From contig NZ_VDGH01000001.1 of the NCBI RefSeq assembly GCF_006861795.1, positions 314,117-378,116 on the forward strand: DNA of 64,000 nt, read 5' to 3'. Under the pieces are notes generated by a model. That model was not told the DNA's origin. It ran no database searches and was given only the letters and a program-made list of their open reading frames with translations. A program made the translations under genes and the position numbers. Each line of letters begins with the position of its first letter. Position 1 is the first letter of the stretch. This DNA is from Psychrobacillus lasiicapitis (GTDB lineage: Bacteria > Bacillota > Bacilli > Bacillales_A > Planococcaceae). Shown in pieces: positions 7,742 through 17,407 of the stretch.

Positions 7742-10700
7742 TTATTTTTTCGCAAGTACAGTTTGCTTCTTTTCTTGCTTTGCAGAAGTAGCTAAAAATG
7801 CCTGCATTGCCGCTGCATCATCTGTCAAACCATTGCGTTTTAAATCGGCAATTTTAGTAAGCATCAATTTGTAATCATTCGGTACTACTTTTACGAACTT
7901 TTGAACAAATACATCCCACTGATCCAGTATGTTCATCGCTTTCGTGCTCTTTGTGTAATAGTAATGATCCATTATTAATTGGCGAATTTCATGCCGTTCT
8001 TCTGACAGTACTATTCGTTCCAATCCGATCATTTCCATGTTGCATTTTTGTTTAAATCCGTCCAAGTCATCATCTACAAGTACATACGCAATCCCGCCTG
8101 ACATTCCTGCGCCGAAATTCTTTCCAACATCCCCTAGTATGACAGCACGACCTCCCGTCATATATTCACATCCGTGATCCCCAATTCCTTCTACAACAAC
8201 ATCTACTCCACTATTACGAACTGCAAAGCGCTCCCCTGCACGACCATTTATAAATGCAGTTCCACTTGTCGCACCGTAAAGCGTAACGTTTCCAGCAATC
8301 ACATTTTCTTCTGCAGTACCTTTTAGCGGCGCTGAAACTATTAGTTTTCCTCCAGATAAACCTTTTCCAAAATAATCATTAACATCCCCTGTTACATACA
8401 TCGACATCCCTTTTGGAACAAATGCACCGAAACTTTGCCCAGCTGCCCCTGTAAATCGAAGGGTGATCGAATCCTCCGCTAACCCTCTAGCTCCATATAA
8501 TTTAGAAATTTCGCTTCCAATGATCGTTCCTACTACACGATCTGTGTTTGCGATTGGATAATTTAAGTCCACTTTCGATTCGCTTAAGATTGCATGCTCT
8601 ACTTTTGGTAACAATTGTGTTAAGTCAAAAGTTTGTTCTATTTTATGATTTTGAACTGTTTTAAACGTTCGAGTTCCTTCCGGTTGATAAAGAAGGGCCG
8701 ATAAATTCAGCTGTTTCGCTTTCCAATGATTTTTTGCACGATCGCTTACTTCTAGCACATCCGTACGTCCTACCATTTCTTCTACTGTTCTAAAACCAAG
8801 TAACGCCATATATTCTCGTACTTCTTCTGCTACAAATTTCATAAAGTTAACCACGTAATCTGCACTTCCAGTGAATTTATCACGGAGCTCTGGATTTTGC
8901 GTAGCAATACCAACCGGGCAAGTATCTAAATGACAAGCCCGCATCATGACACACCCTAAGACGATAAGTGGAGCAGTGGCAAAACCATATTCCTCTGCAC
9001 CAAGTAGAGCAGCCATTACAACGTCTTTACCAGTCATCAATTTTCCATCCGTTTCGAGTCTGACTCGATCACGAAGTCCGTTTAACATTAACGTTTGGTG
9101 GGCTTCGGCAAGACCGAGTTCCCATGGCAGCCCCGTATGTTTAATACTTGTTTTAGGGGAAGCACCCGTTCCTCCGTCATATCCACTAATAACAATGACA
9201 TCTGCCGCACCTTTAGCGACACCTGCTGCGATTGTTCCAACACCTGATTTAGCAACTAATTTTACACTAATCCGTGCAGCTCTATTTGCATTTTTTAAGT
9301 CATGAATTAATTGCGCCATATCCTCAATCGAATAAATATCATGATGTGGAGGTGGAGATATTAATCCAACTCCAGTTGTTGAACCACGAACATCCGCTAC
9401 CCATGGATAGACTTTATTGCCAGGTAACTGGCCTCCTTCTCCCGGTTTTGCGCCTTGCGCCATTTTGATCTGCAGCTCATCTGCTTGCACTAAATAATGG
9501 CTTTTTACACCGAATCGACCAGATGCAATTTGTTTGATAGCACTGCGACGATTATCTCCGTTTAGATCTAGTTCATAGCGGCTTGGATGCTCTCCACCTT
9601 CCCCACTATTACTTTTCCCACCAATTCGGTTCATGGCAATTGCTAGTGTTTCATGGGCTTCTTTGCTTAGTGAACCAAATGACATCGCTCCTGTTTTAAA
9701 TCGTTTAACAATCGAATCTACTGACTCCACTTGATCTAACGGGATACGTGTAGCATCTTTTTTGAATGTCAATAAATTACGTAAAAATCCGATCCGTTCT
9801 TCGTTCGCCATTTCAGCATATTGTCGGTATAATCCATAATCCCCTCTGCGAGTGGCCCACTGGAGCGTATGAATCGTTTTCGGATTGAATGCATGATGTT
9901 CTCCTGTGCTTCTCCACTGAAAATCACTACCCGATTCTAAAGAAGCCTCCTTCGATTCGTGTGCTGCTTGATATCGTTTAATTGCTTCTTCAGCAATTGT
10001 TTCTAGATTGATTCCACCTATTTGAGAAGCAGTTCCTGTGAAATAGCGATCGATCACTTCTTTACTAATGCCTACCGCTTCAAAAACTTGTGCACCACGG
10101 TAACTTTGAACAGTGGATATTCCCATTTTCGACATTACTTTGACGACACCATCAGCTATGCCTTTACTATATTTTGCTACGGCTTCTGTGTAGCTTATCG
10201 TAATATGCCCATTTTCGATTGCTTCTGCGATCGTTGCAAAAGCAAGATATGGGTTGATCGCATCTACGCCGTAACCGATTAGCGTAGCGAATTGATGTAC
10301 CTCTCTTGCCTCTCCAGACTCCACGATAATACTTACTTTCGTTCGATTCCCTGTACGTAGTAAATGCTGGTGTAGACTGCTTGCTGCGAGTAAAACGGGA
10401 ATGGTTGTATGATTTACATCTGACTGTCGGTCAGATAGGATAAGCAAGCTTATTCCCTGTGCTATATATTCATCCGCAATATTAGTAATAGTATTCAAAT
10501 TATTTTCTAAGTCTTCTGACATATCAAGATAGATAGTGGCACTTTGAAAATGTTTTGACTTCATGCCTCTTAGTTGTTTAAGTTGGCAATTGGTTAAAAT
10601 TGGTGTATCCAAAAAGATTCGTTTACTATTTTGTTCTGCTGGTTGCAGTAAATCTCCTTCTGCTCCAAGCAGTGTCATCGTCGAGGTGACAATATGCTCT

Positions 10701-12277
10701 CTGATTGAATCGATTGGAGGATTCGTAACTTGTGCAAACAGTTGTTTAAAATAATTAAATAGCGATTGCGGTCGATCCGATAACACGGCAAGTGGTGTAT
10801 CACTACCCATTGAGCCAATTGGGTCTTTCCCGTCTAGAGCGAGCGGAACGATATATTTTTGAATATCCTCATATGTGTAACCAAATACTTTTTGTTTGAA
10901 TAAGAGATCCTCTATTTGCTCGGTTTTTTCATTTTCAGGTGAAATCGATACTAAATTTTCGTTTAACCACTTACCATACGGTAGTGCATTTGCCATATCG
11001 GATTTAATTTCTTCGTCTGAAATAATACGTCCTTGCTCCAAATCGACAAGTAACATCTTTCCTGGACTTAAACGTTCTTTGATCAAAATATTGTCTTCCT
11101 CTACATCTACTACGCCTACTTCAGAAGAAAAAATAATATAATCATCTTTTGTCACATAATAGCGAGCCGGACGTAATCCATTTCGATCTAATATAGCTCC
11201 AATTTGCTTACCATCTGTAAATGAAATGGCTGTCGGTCCATCCCAAGGCTCCATTAAGCTGCTGTGATAGGCATAGAAAGCTTTTTTCTCCTCACTAATA
11301 TGTGGGTTTTCTGTCCAAGGCTCAGGTATTAACATCATCGCTGTATGGGCAGGTGTTCTACCCGCAAGTACAAAAAATTCAAACGCGTTATCAAGCATAG
11401 AAGAGTCACTTCCGTTTGTATCAATAATCGGTAATAATTTTGGAAGATCTTCTCCAAATGCTTTCGATACAAATTGTTGTTCTCGTGCTTTCATCCAGTT
11501 AATGTTTCCCCGTAACGTATTGATTTCCCCGTTGTGGACGATATATCGGTTTGGATGAGCTCTTTCCCAGCTAGGAAACGTATTGGTACTGTAACGAGAA
11601 TGTACTAACGAAAATGCAGACATAAATAATTCATCTTGCAAATCTACGTAAAAAAGATCCACTTCTTCGGGAGTGAGTAATCCTTTATAAACAATTGTTT
11701 GACTAGAAAGACTCGCGCAATAAAATTTCTTTTCTTGTAGATGCGCCCAGTGCTCCACTTGTTTTCTGATGACGTATAATTTCCGTTCAAATGCAAGTGA
11801 GTCAGCTGTATTTACTGCTTTGATAAATACTTGACGAACGACTGGTGCCGTCTCTTTTGCTTTTTCACTTAAGCATTCTGCGTTTATAGGCACCGTTCGC
11901 CAGCCGATAAGCTCTTGCCCCTCTGCCACGATTGTCTCATTTATTTTTTGCTCAATCGCTTGGCGTTCTTCCGTGTTATTTGTAAAAAATAGCATTCCTA
12001 CGCCGTATGCCCCGCTTTCCGGCAAATTCCATTTGTTACAAACAACACGAAAATAGACATCTGGAATTTGTACCATTAAACCAGCACCATCCCCAGTTTG
12101 ACCATCGCTGCCTCGCCCTGCACGGTGATCTAGTCTGCATAACATTTCTAATCCTTTTTTGACAATGTCATGTGTTTGCTTACCTTTTATATGTGCATAT
12201 AAACCTATCCCACATGCGTCATGTTCAAACGCAGGATCGTACATGCCTTGTGCTTTTGGTATTTGATGAAATGTCAT
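7742..12277 (-). CDS. gltB: Glutamate synthase large subunit
   Basis: The protein converts 2-oxoglutarate and glutamine to two glutamates. Order: class II amidotransferase with the nucleophile Cys22 exposed by propeptide removal (EHDACGIGLYAH), a central domain, the FMN/synthase domain (GEGGEHPSRY, VISGYDGGTGASP) with the Fe-S cysteines in CHLDTCPVGIAT, and a C-terminal beta-helix of Gly-rich repeats (GAFVPKGMSMYVTGDVNDY). The start was moved to ATG 12277 because GGAGGG lies just upstream and the sequence MTFHQIPKAQG fits the family; an upstream Met adds 18 unlikely residues. The length of about 1511 is normal. The gene is called gltA in B. subtilis. Confidence 0.96.
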   Translation of the reverse strand: MTFHQIPKAQGMYDPAFEHDACGIGLYAHIKGKQTHDIVKKGLEMLCRLDHRAGRGSDGQTGDGAGLMVQIPDVYFRVVCNKWNLPESGAYGVGMLFFTNNTEERQAIEQKINETIVAEGQELIGWRTVPINAECLSEKAKETAPVVRQVFIKAVNTADSLAFERKLYVIRKQVEHWAHLQEKKFYCASLSSQTIVYKGLLTPEEVDLFYVDLQDELFMSAFSLVHSRYSTNTFPSWERAHPNRYIVHNGEINTLRGNINWMKAREQQFVSKAFGEDLPKLLPIIDTNGSDSSMLDNAFEFFVLAGRTPAHTAMMLIPEPWTENPHISEEKKAFYAYHSSLMEPWDGPTAISFTDGKQIGAILDRNGLRPARYYVTKDDYIIFSSEVGVVDVEEDNILIKERLSPGKMLLVDLEQGRIISDEEIKSDMANALPYGKWLNENLVSISPENEKTEQIEDLLFKQKVFGYTYEDIQKYIVPLALDGKDPIGSMGSDTPLAVLSDRPQSLFNYFKQLFAQVTNPPIDSIREHIVTSTMTLLGAEGDLLQPAEQNSKRIFLDTPILTNCQLKQLRGMKSKHFQSATIYLDMSEDLENNLNTITNIADEYIAQGISLLILSDRQSDVNHTTIPVLLAASSLHQHLLRTGNRTKVSIIVESGEAREVHQFATLIGYGVDAINPYLAFATIAEAIENGHITISYTEAVAKYSKGIADGVVKVMSKMGISTVQSYRGAQVFEAVGISKEVIDRYFTGTASQIGGINLETIAEEAIKRYQAAHESKEASLESGSDFQWRSTGEHHAFNPKTIHTLQWATRRGDYGLYRQYAEMANEERIGFLRNLLTFKKDATRIPLDQVESVDSIVKRFKTGAMSFGSLSKEAHETLAIAMNRIGGKSNSGEGGEHPSRYELDLNGDNRRSAIKQIASGRFGVKSHYLVQADELQIKMAQGAKPGEGGQLPGNKVYPWVADVRGSTTGVGLISPPPHHDIYSIEDMAQLIHDLKNANRAARISVKLVAKSGVGTIAAGVAKGAADVIVISGYDGGTGASPKTSIKHTGLPWELGLAEAHQTLMLNGLRDRVRLETDGKLMTGKDVVMAALLGAEEYGFATAPLIVLGCVMMRACHLDTCPVGIATQNPELRDKFTGSADYVVNFMKFVAEEVREYMALLGFRTVEEMVGRTDVLEVSDRAKNHWKAKQLNLSALLYQPEGTRTFKTVQNHKIEQTFDLTQLLPKVEHAILSESKVDLNYPIANTDRVVGTIIGSEISKLYGARGLAEDSITLRFTGAAGQSFGAFVPKGMSMYVTGDVNDYFGKGLSGGKLIVSAPLKGTAEENVIAGNVTLYGATSGTAFINGRAGERFAVRNSGVDVVVEGIGDHGCEYMTGGRAVILGDVGKNFGAGMSGGIAYVLVDDDLDGFKQKCNMEMIGLERIVLSEERHEIRQLIMDHYYYTKSTKAMNILDQWDVFVQKFVKVVPNDYKLMLTKIADLKRNGLTDDAAAMQAFLATSAKQEKKQTVLAKK

Positions 12278-12316
12278 GTGAATCCCTCCATCTTCTAGAA
12301 AAACTAACTTAGGAAT

Positions 12317-12353
12317 ATTGTATGTTTTCAAACTAATACAAACAATATATAAT
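12317..12353. promoter_or_regulatory. Overlapping divergent gltB and gltC promoters
   Basis: On the minus strand, TTGTTT (12340-12345) and TACAAT (12317-12322) are 17 bp apart and point to gltB. On the plus strand, TTTTCA (12325-12330) and TATAAT (12348-12353) are also 17 bp apart and point to gltC. The two promoters overlap face to face, as expected for a self-regulated LysR gene. I could not place a clear GltC box. Confidence 0.65.
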
Positions 12354-12397
12354 TTGGATATAAATCATCTACATTTTAGATAGATTAGGAGGAAACG

Positions 12398-13300
12398 ATG
12401 GAAATACGCCAGTTGAGGTACTTTATCGAAGTAGCCGAACGGGAACATATTTCGGATGCGGCCATTCATTTGCATGTAGCTCAGTCAGCAGTTAGTAGGC
12501 AAATCGCCAATTTAGAAGACGAGCTTGGCGTCGAATTATTTGAACGTGTTGGGAGAAATGTGAAACTGACACCAATAGGGAAGATTTTTTTAGAGCATTG
12601 CATTTCCGCATTACAGGCAATCGATTATGCAAAAAAGCAAATCGATGAATATTTGGATCCGGATAAAGGGACGATTAAAATAGGCTTTCCTACTAGTTTA
12701 GCAGGCCATTTTTTGCCGACTGTTATTTCCGCATTTAAAAAAGAATACCCGCATGTCGCCTTTCATTTGAGACAAGGGTCTTATCATTATTTAATAGACG
12801 CTGTGAAAAATCGAGAGCTGAATCTGGCATTCCTAGGACCTCTTCCGCCTAAGGATCATTCGATCAACACATCCATCTTATTCACCGAAAATTTTTCGGC
12901 ACTGTTGCCCACTTCTCATCGATTGGCAAAACGAGAGAAAATTCATTTAAAGGATTTGCTGGAGGATGATTTTATTTTATTTCCAGAAGGATATATATTA
13001 CGTAAGATTGCACTAGATGCTTGTAATTCCGTAGGGTTCACTCCTAACACCTCTTCCGAAGGGGAAGATATGGATGCTATAAAAGGATTAGTTGCAGCCG
13101 GTATGGGGGTAAGCCTTCTACCAGAAAGTTCTTTCTATAATGCAACCCCACGTTTTACAGTGAAGCTACCCATTGAATCGCCGATTATTAGGAGAACAGT
13201 AGGCATCATTAGCCCCTCCACCAGAGAGTTGTCTCCTTCTGAAAAAGTGTTTCATCAATTCGTTGTGCGTTTTTTTGCTGTACTCGGACAGTACCAATAA
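12398..13300 (+). CDS. gltC: LysR-type activator of glutamate synthase, GltC
   Basis: The 300-residue LysR regulator, the same length as B. subtilis GltC, is divergent from gltB. The N-terminal winged helix (MEIRQLRYFIEVAEREHISDAA ... QSAVSRQIANLEDELGVELFERVGR) is followed by a periplasmic-binding-like effector domain (TIKIGFPTSLAGHFLPTVI). GltC activates gltAB when 2-oxoglutarate is plentiful and represses itself. Neighbour and sequence agree. TTAGGAGGAAACG precedes the ATG. Confidence 0.93.
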   Translation: MEIRQLRYFIEVAEREHISDAAIHLHVAQSAVSRQIANLEDELGVELFERVGRNVKLTPIGKIFLEHCISALQAIDYAKKQIDEYLDPDKGTIKIGFPTSLAGHFLPTVISAFKKEYPHVAFHLRQGSYHYLIDAVKNRELNLAFLGPLPPKDHSINTSILFTENFSALLPTSHRLAKREKIHLKDLLEDDFILFPEGYILRKIALDACNSVGFTPNTSSEGEDMDAIKGLVAAGMGVSLLPESSFYNATPRFTVKLPIESPIIRRTVGIISPSTRELSPSEKVFHQFVVRFFAVLGQYQ

Positions 13301-13301
13301 G

Positions 13302-13524
13302 AAAAGCGCAAGCGCCTATGTCTGCTCCGACAGGCAATTGGGGATGTGGTAAGTCTGCAAAGTGCGCCACATCCTGTGGCAAAGCAGACATGACCCGCAT
13401 CGTGCGGGTCAAGGAGGCAGTTCCCCAGCCACCACAAGCGATTTTGTTTGCGACGAGCTTGCGCAGGAGCAGCTTTTTCACATTTGACCCCGAGGTGCAA
13501 AGCGCTGGAGCTAGATCGACACTG
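13302..13524. repeat. GC-rich interspersed repeat, GCGCAAGCGCC...GCGCTGGAGCT type
   Basis: This element lies directly after gltC. It starts with AAAAGCGCAAGCGCC and ends AAAGCGCTGGAGCTAGA, a boundary pair that I have seen flanking repeats in other bacilli. Inside are two perfect mini-hairpins: GCCAC-ATCCT-GTGGC (13366-13380) and GACCCGC-ATCGT-GCGGGTC (13392-13410). The segment TGCGACGAGCTTGCGCAGGA is shared with the element at 61935-62240. Open frames across it are by-products of composition. Confidence 0.8.
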
Positions 13525-13554
13525 AGTAAAAAGTATATACTTTCTTATCTTTTG

Positions 13555-13598
13555 AAAAAGACAGGAAATCGTGTGTTTCACGATTCCCTGTCTTTTAT
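13555..13598. terminator. Bidirectional terminator
   Basis: AAAAGACAGGAAATCGTG pairs with CACGATTCCCTGTCTTTT around a 5-base loop. It lies between the convergent gltC and ycsI. Confidence 0.88.
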
Positions 13599-13619
13599 TA
13601 GTTGTTAGGAAAAAATCTA

Positions 13620-14417
13620 TTATAGAACACTTAATTTTTCATCTTTTAAATCACTGATGAACATACAACCGGGTGCATGCGTAATCATAATCGAAGGTTT
13701 ACTTTGCATTGCAACCGCTTGTGGTGTAACTCCACAAGCCCAGAATACAGGGATTTCTCCTTCTTTTATCGTTACGGCATCTCCAAAATCTGGTTTTTCA
13801 ATATCCGAAATTCCAATCTGTGCCGGGTCTCCAATATGAATCGGTGCCCCATGCACACCAGGGAATCGAGAAGTGATTTGAACGGCGCGAATTGCATCCT
13901 TATGAGACATCGGACGCATACTTACTACCATAGGCCCTTCAAAAACTCCTGCTTTTTCACACGCAATATTTGTTTTATACATCGGCACATTACATTCTTC
14001 TTCGATATGCCTGATTGGAATACCAGCTTCAAGTAAAGGTGTTTCGAATGTGAAACTACAGCCGATCAAAAATGCGACCATATCCTCTTCCCAGTATCCT
14101 TTAATATCCGTAACCTCATCCGTAAAAACACCGTCTTTATAAATGCGGTATTTAGGAATATCCGTTCGAATATCTGCTTCATTTCCAATTAAACTTGGCG
14201 TATATGATCCTATCTCTGTTACATCCACTAAAGGGCAGGATTTTGGATTTCTCTGACAAAATAATAAAAAGTCAAATGCATGCTCTTTCTTTAAGATAGC
14301 TAAATTCGCTTGTGTATAACCTTTTGCCATTCCTGCAGTAGGACCAGTGATTTCTCGAGCACGAATTTTGGCGCGCAAGTCATTTGGCGACATAGTTTCA
14401 AAATTTAACATCTTCAT
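13620..14417 (-). CDS. ycsI: YcsI family putative hydro-lyase (DUF1445)
   Basis: The 265-residue protein shows the YcsI/DUF1445 pattern: residues NDLRAKIRAREITGPTAGMA, DEVTDIKGYWEEDMVAFLIGCSF, the motif MVVSMRPM, and C-terminal FWACGVTPQAVAMQSKPSIMITHAPGCMFISD. This family includes D-glutamate cyclase-like enzymes that make 5-oxo-D-proline, which would fit the neighbouring 5-oxoprolinase genes; that link is an inference. ATG 14417 was chosen because AGAGGAGTG is just upstream; an earlier start adds 14 residues without support. It is the third gene of ycsF-ycsG-ycsI, 13 bp after ycsG. Confidence 0.85.
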   Translation of the reverse strand: MKMLNFETMSPNDLRAKIRAREITGPTAGMAKGYTQANLAILKKEHAFDFLLFCQRNPKSCPLVDVTEIGSYTPSLIGNEADIRTDIPKYRIYKDGVFTDEVTDIKGYWEEDMVAFLIGCSFTFETPLLEAGIPIRHIEEECNVPMYKTNIACEKAGVFEGPMVVSMRPMSHKDAIRAVQITSRFPGVHGAPIHIGDPAQIGISDIEKPDFGDAVTIKEGEIPVFWACGVTPQAVAMQSKPSIMITHAPGCMFISDLKDEKLSVL

Positions 14418-14430
14418 CACACACTCCTCT

Positions 14431-15651
14431 TTATTTAAATAGCAATGGAATTTGTTCAATTAACGTGATAATACCTAACACTCCCATTATAACGACTACT
14501 AATCCCCCTGTGATCGTTAACCAAAGTGGATGCTTATAATCGCCTACTATATTTTTCTTGTGGGCAGCTACCAACATGGTTCCAAGCGCTAACGGTAAAA
14601 TTAGTGCATTTAGCGCACCAACAAGAAGGAGAATATTGACCGGTCGTCCAACTAAAGCAAATGTTATGGTCGATACTAAAATGAATAATATAATTATCCA
14701 GTTATGGTATTTTTCAATCATTGGATGGAATGAACGAATAAATGAGACAGATGTATAAGCCGCTCCTACCACAGATGTGATGGCAGCAGCCCACATAATA
14801 ACTCCAAACATCCTAAAACCAATCTCACCCGCTGCGAGTTGAAAGACGGATGCCGGTGGATTTGCCGGATCAATTGCCAATCCTTGACTCACAACACCAA
14901 GTACCGCTAAAAATAGAGCAATTCGCATGACGCCTGTCACAGCAATTCCAGTTACAGAACTTTTTGTCACCTGTGGCAACGATTCCACACCTTTAACACC
15001 AGCATCTAATAGGCGGTGCCCCCCTGCAAAAGTAATATATCCTCCAACTGTACCACCAACAAGTGTCACTATAGCGAATATACTTATTTCAGCTGGAGCA
15101 AATGTATTGATAACTGCTTCACCAACCGGAGGTGATGTAATGAAAGCCACATATACCATTAATATGATCATTACAAAACCGGCAAATTGAGCAACTTTAT
15201 CCATCGCTTTTCCTGCTTCTTTTACAACAAATATAAAGATTGCAAATGCCGCACTGATTATAGCCCCTTTAATCGGATCCAAACCAAGCATTGCATTTAA
15301 ACCTAGTCCTGCTCCGGCTACATTTCCAATATTGAATGCTAGTCCACCCATGACGATGAGAATTGCTAAAAGTACCCCGAGTCCAGGTATTACTTTGTTT
15401 GCGATTTCCTGTCCACGTAAACCTGAAACCGCGATGATCCTCCACACATTCACTTGTGCAAAAATATCGAGCAATAAAGAAATTAATATAACGAATCCAA
15501 AACTAGCTGCAAGCTGCTGAGTGAAGACCGTTGTTTGGGTTAAAAATCCTGGTCCTATAGATGATGTGGCCATTAAGAATGCTGCACCCAGTAAGACGCT
15601 TTTCCCGACTTTCTTATTAGTATTAGTTGTCTCTATTTTTTGCTTTCCCAT
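14431..15651 (-). CDS. ycsG: YcsG, NRAMP-related transporter
   Basis: The 406-residue membrane protein has about 10-11 hydrophobic segments and the NRAMP opening SIGPGFLTQ. The metal-binding motifs of true NRAMP proteins (DPGN in helix 1, MPH in helix 6) are not present; the equivalents read TTVFTQQ and GYITFAGGH. Transport of a divalent metal is therefore doubtful. Its place between pxpA and ycsI suggests import of 5-oxoproline or a related acid, which is an inference. The B. subtilis ycsF-ycsG-ycsI order is kept. Confidence 0.85.
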   Translation of the reverse strand: MGKQKIETTNTNKKVGKSVLLGAAFLMATSSIGPGFLTQTTVFTQQLAASFGFVILISLLLDIFAQVNVWRIIAVSGLRGQEIANKVIPGLGVLLAILIVMGGLAFNIGNVAGAGLGLNAMLGLDPIKGAIISAAFAIFIFVVKEAGKAMDKVAQFAGFVMIILMVYVAFITSPPVGEAVINTFAPAEISIFAIVTLVGGTVGGYITFAGGHRLLDAGVKGVESLPQVTKSSVTGIAVTGVMRIALFLAVLGVVSQGLAIDPANPPASVFQLAAGEIGFRMFGVIMWAAAITSVVGAAYTSVSFIRSFHPMIEKYHNWIIILFILVSTITFALVGRPVNILLLVGALNALILPLALGTMLVAAHKKNIVGDYKHPLWLTITGGLVVVIMGVLGIITLIEQIPLLFK

Positions 15652-15664
15652 ACCAATTCTCCCC

Positions 15665-16426
15665 TTAATCGAACACTGCGGAAACTACAATACTGTTACT
15701 CTCCAAAGTTTCTTTAATATATTTAGCAAAAGATACAGCGTGTTCCCCATCCCCATGAATACAAACTGTATCAGCGTTTATCAATACTTCTGTATGTTGT
15801 TGAGAAATTACTTTTCCTTCAGTGACCATTTTAACTACTTGTGCAACGGAATGATCCTTGTCCGTTATAAGTGCATCCGTTTGTTGACGAGAAGTTAGTG
15901 ATCCATCTGACTGATAAGTACGGTCTGCGAATACTTCATGGGCTGTATGTAAGCCAATTTTCTCTCCAGCATCCGTTAGTTTACTACCTGCTAAACCGAA
16001 TAATACTAATTTAGGAGAAACATCATATACAGCTTGAGCTATTGCTTTGGCGAGCTCCGAGTCTTTTGAAGCCATATTATACAAAGCTCCATGAGGCTTC
16101 ACATGTTGCATCCGCTCTCCAACAGTAGCTAAAAACCCATTTAAAGCGCCAATTTGATAAACAACGAGGTCATAGGCTTCTTGAGGAGTTATATTCATTT
16201 CTCTTCTACCAAATCCATTTAAATCGGGCAATCCAGGATGAGCACCTATCTTTACCCCATTTTCAATTGCTAACTTGACGGTTTCCCGCATAACACTCGG
16301 ATCTCCCGCATGAAATCCACATGCAATATTAGCGGAAGTTACATATTTCAATATTTCCTTTTGTTCTCCTAGTTTATATCTCCCAAAACTTTCCCCAAGA
16401 TCACAATTTAAATCTACTCGAAACAT
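15665..16426 (-). CDS. pxpA: 5-oxoprolinase subunit A (YcsF/PxpA)
   Basis: The 253-residue LamB/YcsF family protein has diagnostic motifs [14 protein letters not shown] (N-terminus), [39 protein letters not shown] and a late CIHGDG. With PxpB and PxpC it makes the ATP-dependent prokaryotic 5-oxoprolinase that opens 5-oxo-L-proline to glutamate. It is the first gene of the minus-strand operon. ATP-hydrolysing subunits PxpB and PxpC are coded on the opposite strand across a 250-bp spacer. In B. subtilis all six genes run in one direction. Confidence 0.95.
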   Translation of the reverse strand: MFRVDLNCDLGESFGRYKLGEQKEILKYVTSANIACGFHAGDPSVMRETVKLAIENGVKIGAHPGLPDLNGFGRREMNITPQEAYDLVVYQIGALNGFLATVGERMQHVKPHGALYNMASKDSELAKAIAQAVYDVSPKLVLFGLAGSKLTDAGEKIGLHTAHEVFADRTYQSDGSLTSRQQTDALITDKDHSVAQVVKMVTEGKVISQQHTEVLINADTVCIHGDGEHAVSFAKYIKETLESNSIVVSAVFD

Positions 16427-16472
16427 TCTTATCCCCTCCTGAAGTAAATAATTGTACTGCGAAAATACTTTT

Positions 16473-16489
16473 GTTCCGAAATACGGAAC
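16473..16489. promoter_or_regulatory. Palindromic operator candidate for KipR in the pxp spacer
   Basis: GTTCCG-AAATA-CGGAAC is a perfect dyad 47 bp before pxpA. Nearby are TTTTGAAACA (about 16495) and ATTTCGAAACT (16653-16663) in front of kipI. IclR regulators bind short dyads of this kind, and the IclR gene kipR lies in the cluster. The assignment is inferred from position. Confidence 0.55.
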
Positions 16490-16678
16490 TTACGTTTTGA
16501 AACATAAAACAATTTTAGCACAGTTAGATTTTTCTGAATAGATACTATTTTGATTTAGCTCTATATAACGTTAAGATATTATTTAACTTGTAATTTGTTT
16601 TTAGAGAATTATAATTATTAATATAATTCATTTTTAGGAACTCAAGTACCATATTTCGAAACTAAAGGAGCTGTTTTT

Positions 16679-17407
16679 GTGCCCAACCAACAGATAAAAG
16701 CCACCATGAAACCATTGGGTGATTCCGCACTAATCGTACAGCTTGGGGAAGGTATGGATCCAACTATTCACGAAAAAGTGAAGAATCTTTCAGGACTATT
16801 AACCAATCAACCATTTGAAGGATTCATTGAACTGGTGCCTGCTTACAATAATATAACTGTCTATTACGATCCATACATTGTGCATACATCCCAAATAGGG
16901 ACATCAACTGCTTTTGTAAAAGTATGTAACCATATAAACCATATAGTGAAGCAAGTGAAGATCAATAAAAAGGAAAGTCCAAGAATTGTGTCCATACCGG
17001 TATGTTATGGGGGAGAGTTGGGACCTGATCTAGAAGATGTTGCCCAGTATCACAATCTGACTCCACAAGAAGTTATTCAAATTCATGCTGAAGGAGAATG
17101 TTTGGTATATATGCTAGGTTTTGCTCCTGGGTTTCCTTTTATGGGTGGAATGGATACTCGCATTGCAACACCTCGAAAAGAAACACCTAGGTTATTCATA
17201 CCGCCTGGATCTGTAGGCATTGCTGGTAAACAGACTGGAATTTATCCTCTGGAAACTCCTGGTGGATGGCAAATTATTGGAAGAACGCCACTAGATTTGT
17301 TTTTACCTAAAATCTCTCCCCCTACTTTACTCCAACCAGGAGATAAGATTAAATTTGTTCCGATTTCTCCTAGTGAATACTTAGAGTATAAGGAGATGAA
17401 ACAATGA
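16679..17407 (+). CDS. pxpB: 5-oxoprolinase subunit B (KipI/PxpB)
   Basis: The 242-residue KipI family protein has the N-terminal strand KPLGDSALIVQLGEG, the conserved IPVCYGGELGPDLEDVA, the signature AEGECLVYMLGFAPGFPFMGG, and PGSVGIAGKQTGIYPLETPGGWQIIGRTP. It starts with GTG after AAAGGAG. KipI was first known as an inhibitor of the sporulation kinase KinA; with PxpA and PxpC it forms the 5-oxoprolinase. A 4-bp overlap couples it to pxpC. Confidence 0.94.
   Translation: MPNQQIKATMKPLGDSALIVQLGEGMDPTIHEKVKNLSGLLTNQPFEGFIELVPAYNNITVYYDPYIVHTSQIGTSTAFVKVCNHINHIVKQVKINKKESPRIVSIPVCYGGELGPDLEDVAQYHNLTPQEVIQIHAEGECLVYMLGFAPGFPFMGGMDTRIATPRKETPRLFIPPGSVGIAGKQTGIYPLETPGGWQIIGRTPLDLFLPKISPPTLLQPGDKIKFVPISPSEYLEYKEMKQ

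Noticed and set aside
8946-11141. Plus-strand frames inside gltB
   Set aside because: They are shadows of the long, well-conserved gltB reading frame on the other strand.
13209-13608. Three open frames across the gltC end and following repeat
   Set aside because: They lie in a repeat with hairpins and a terminator, in mutually exclusive frames, with Cys/Arg-rich nonsense products.
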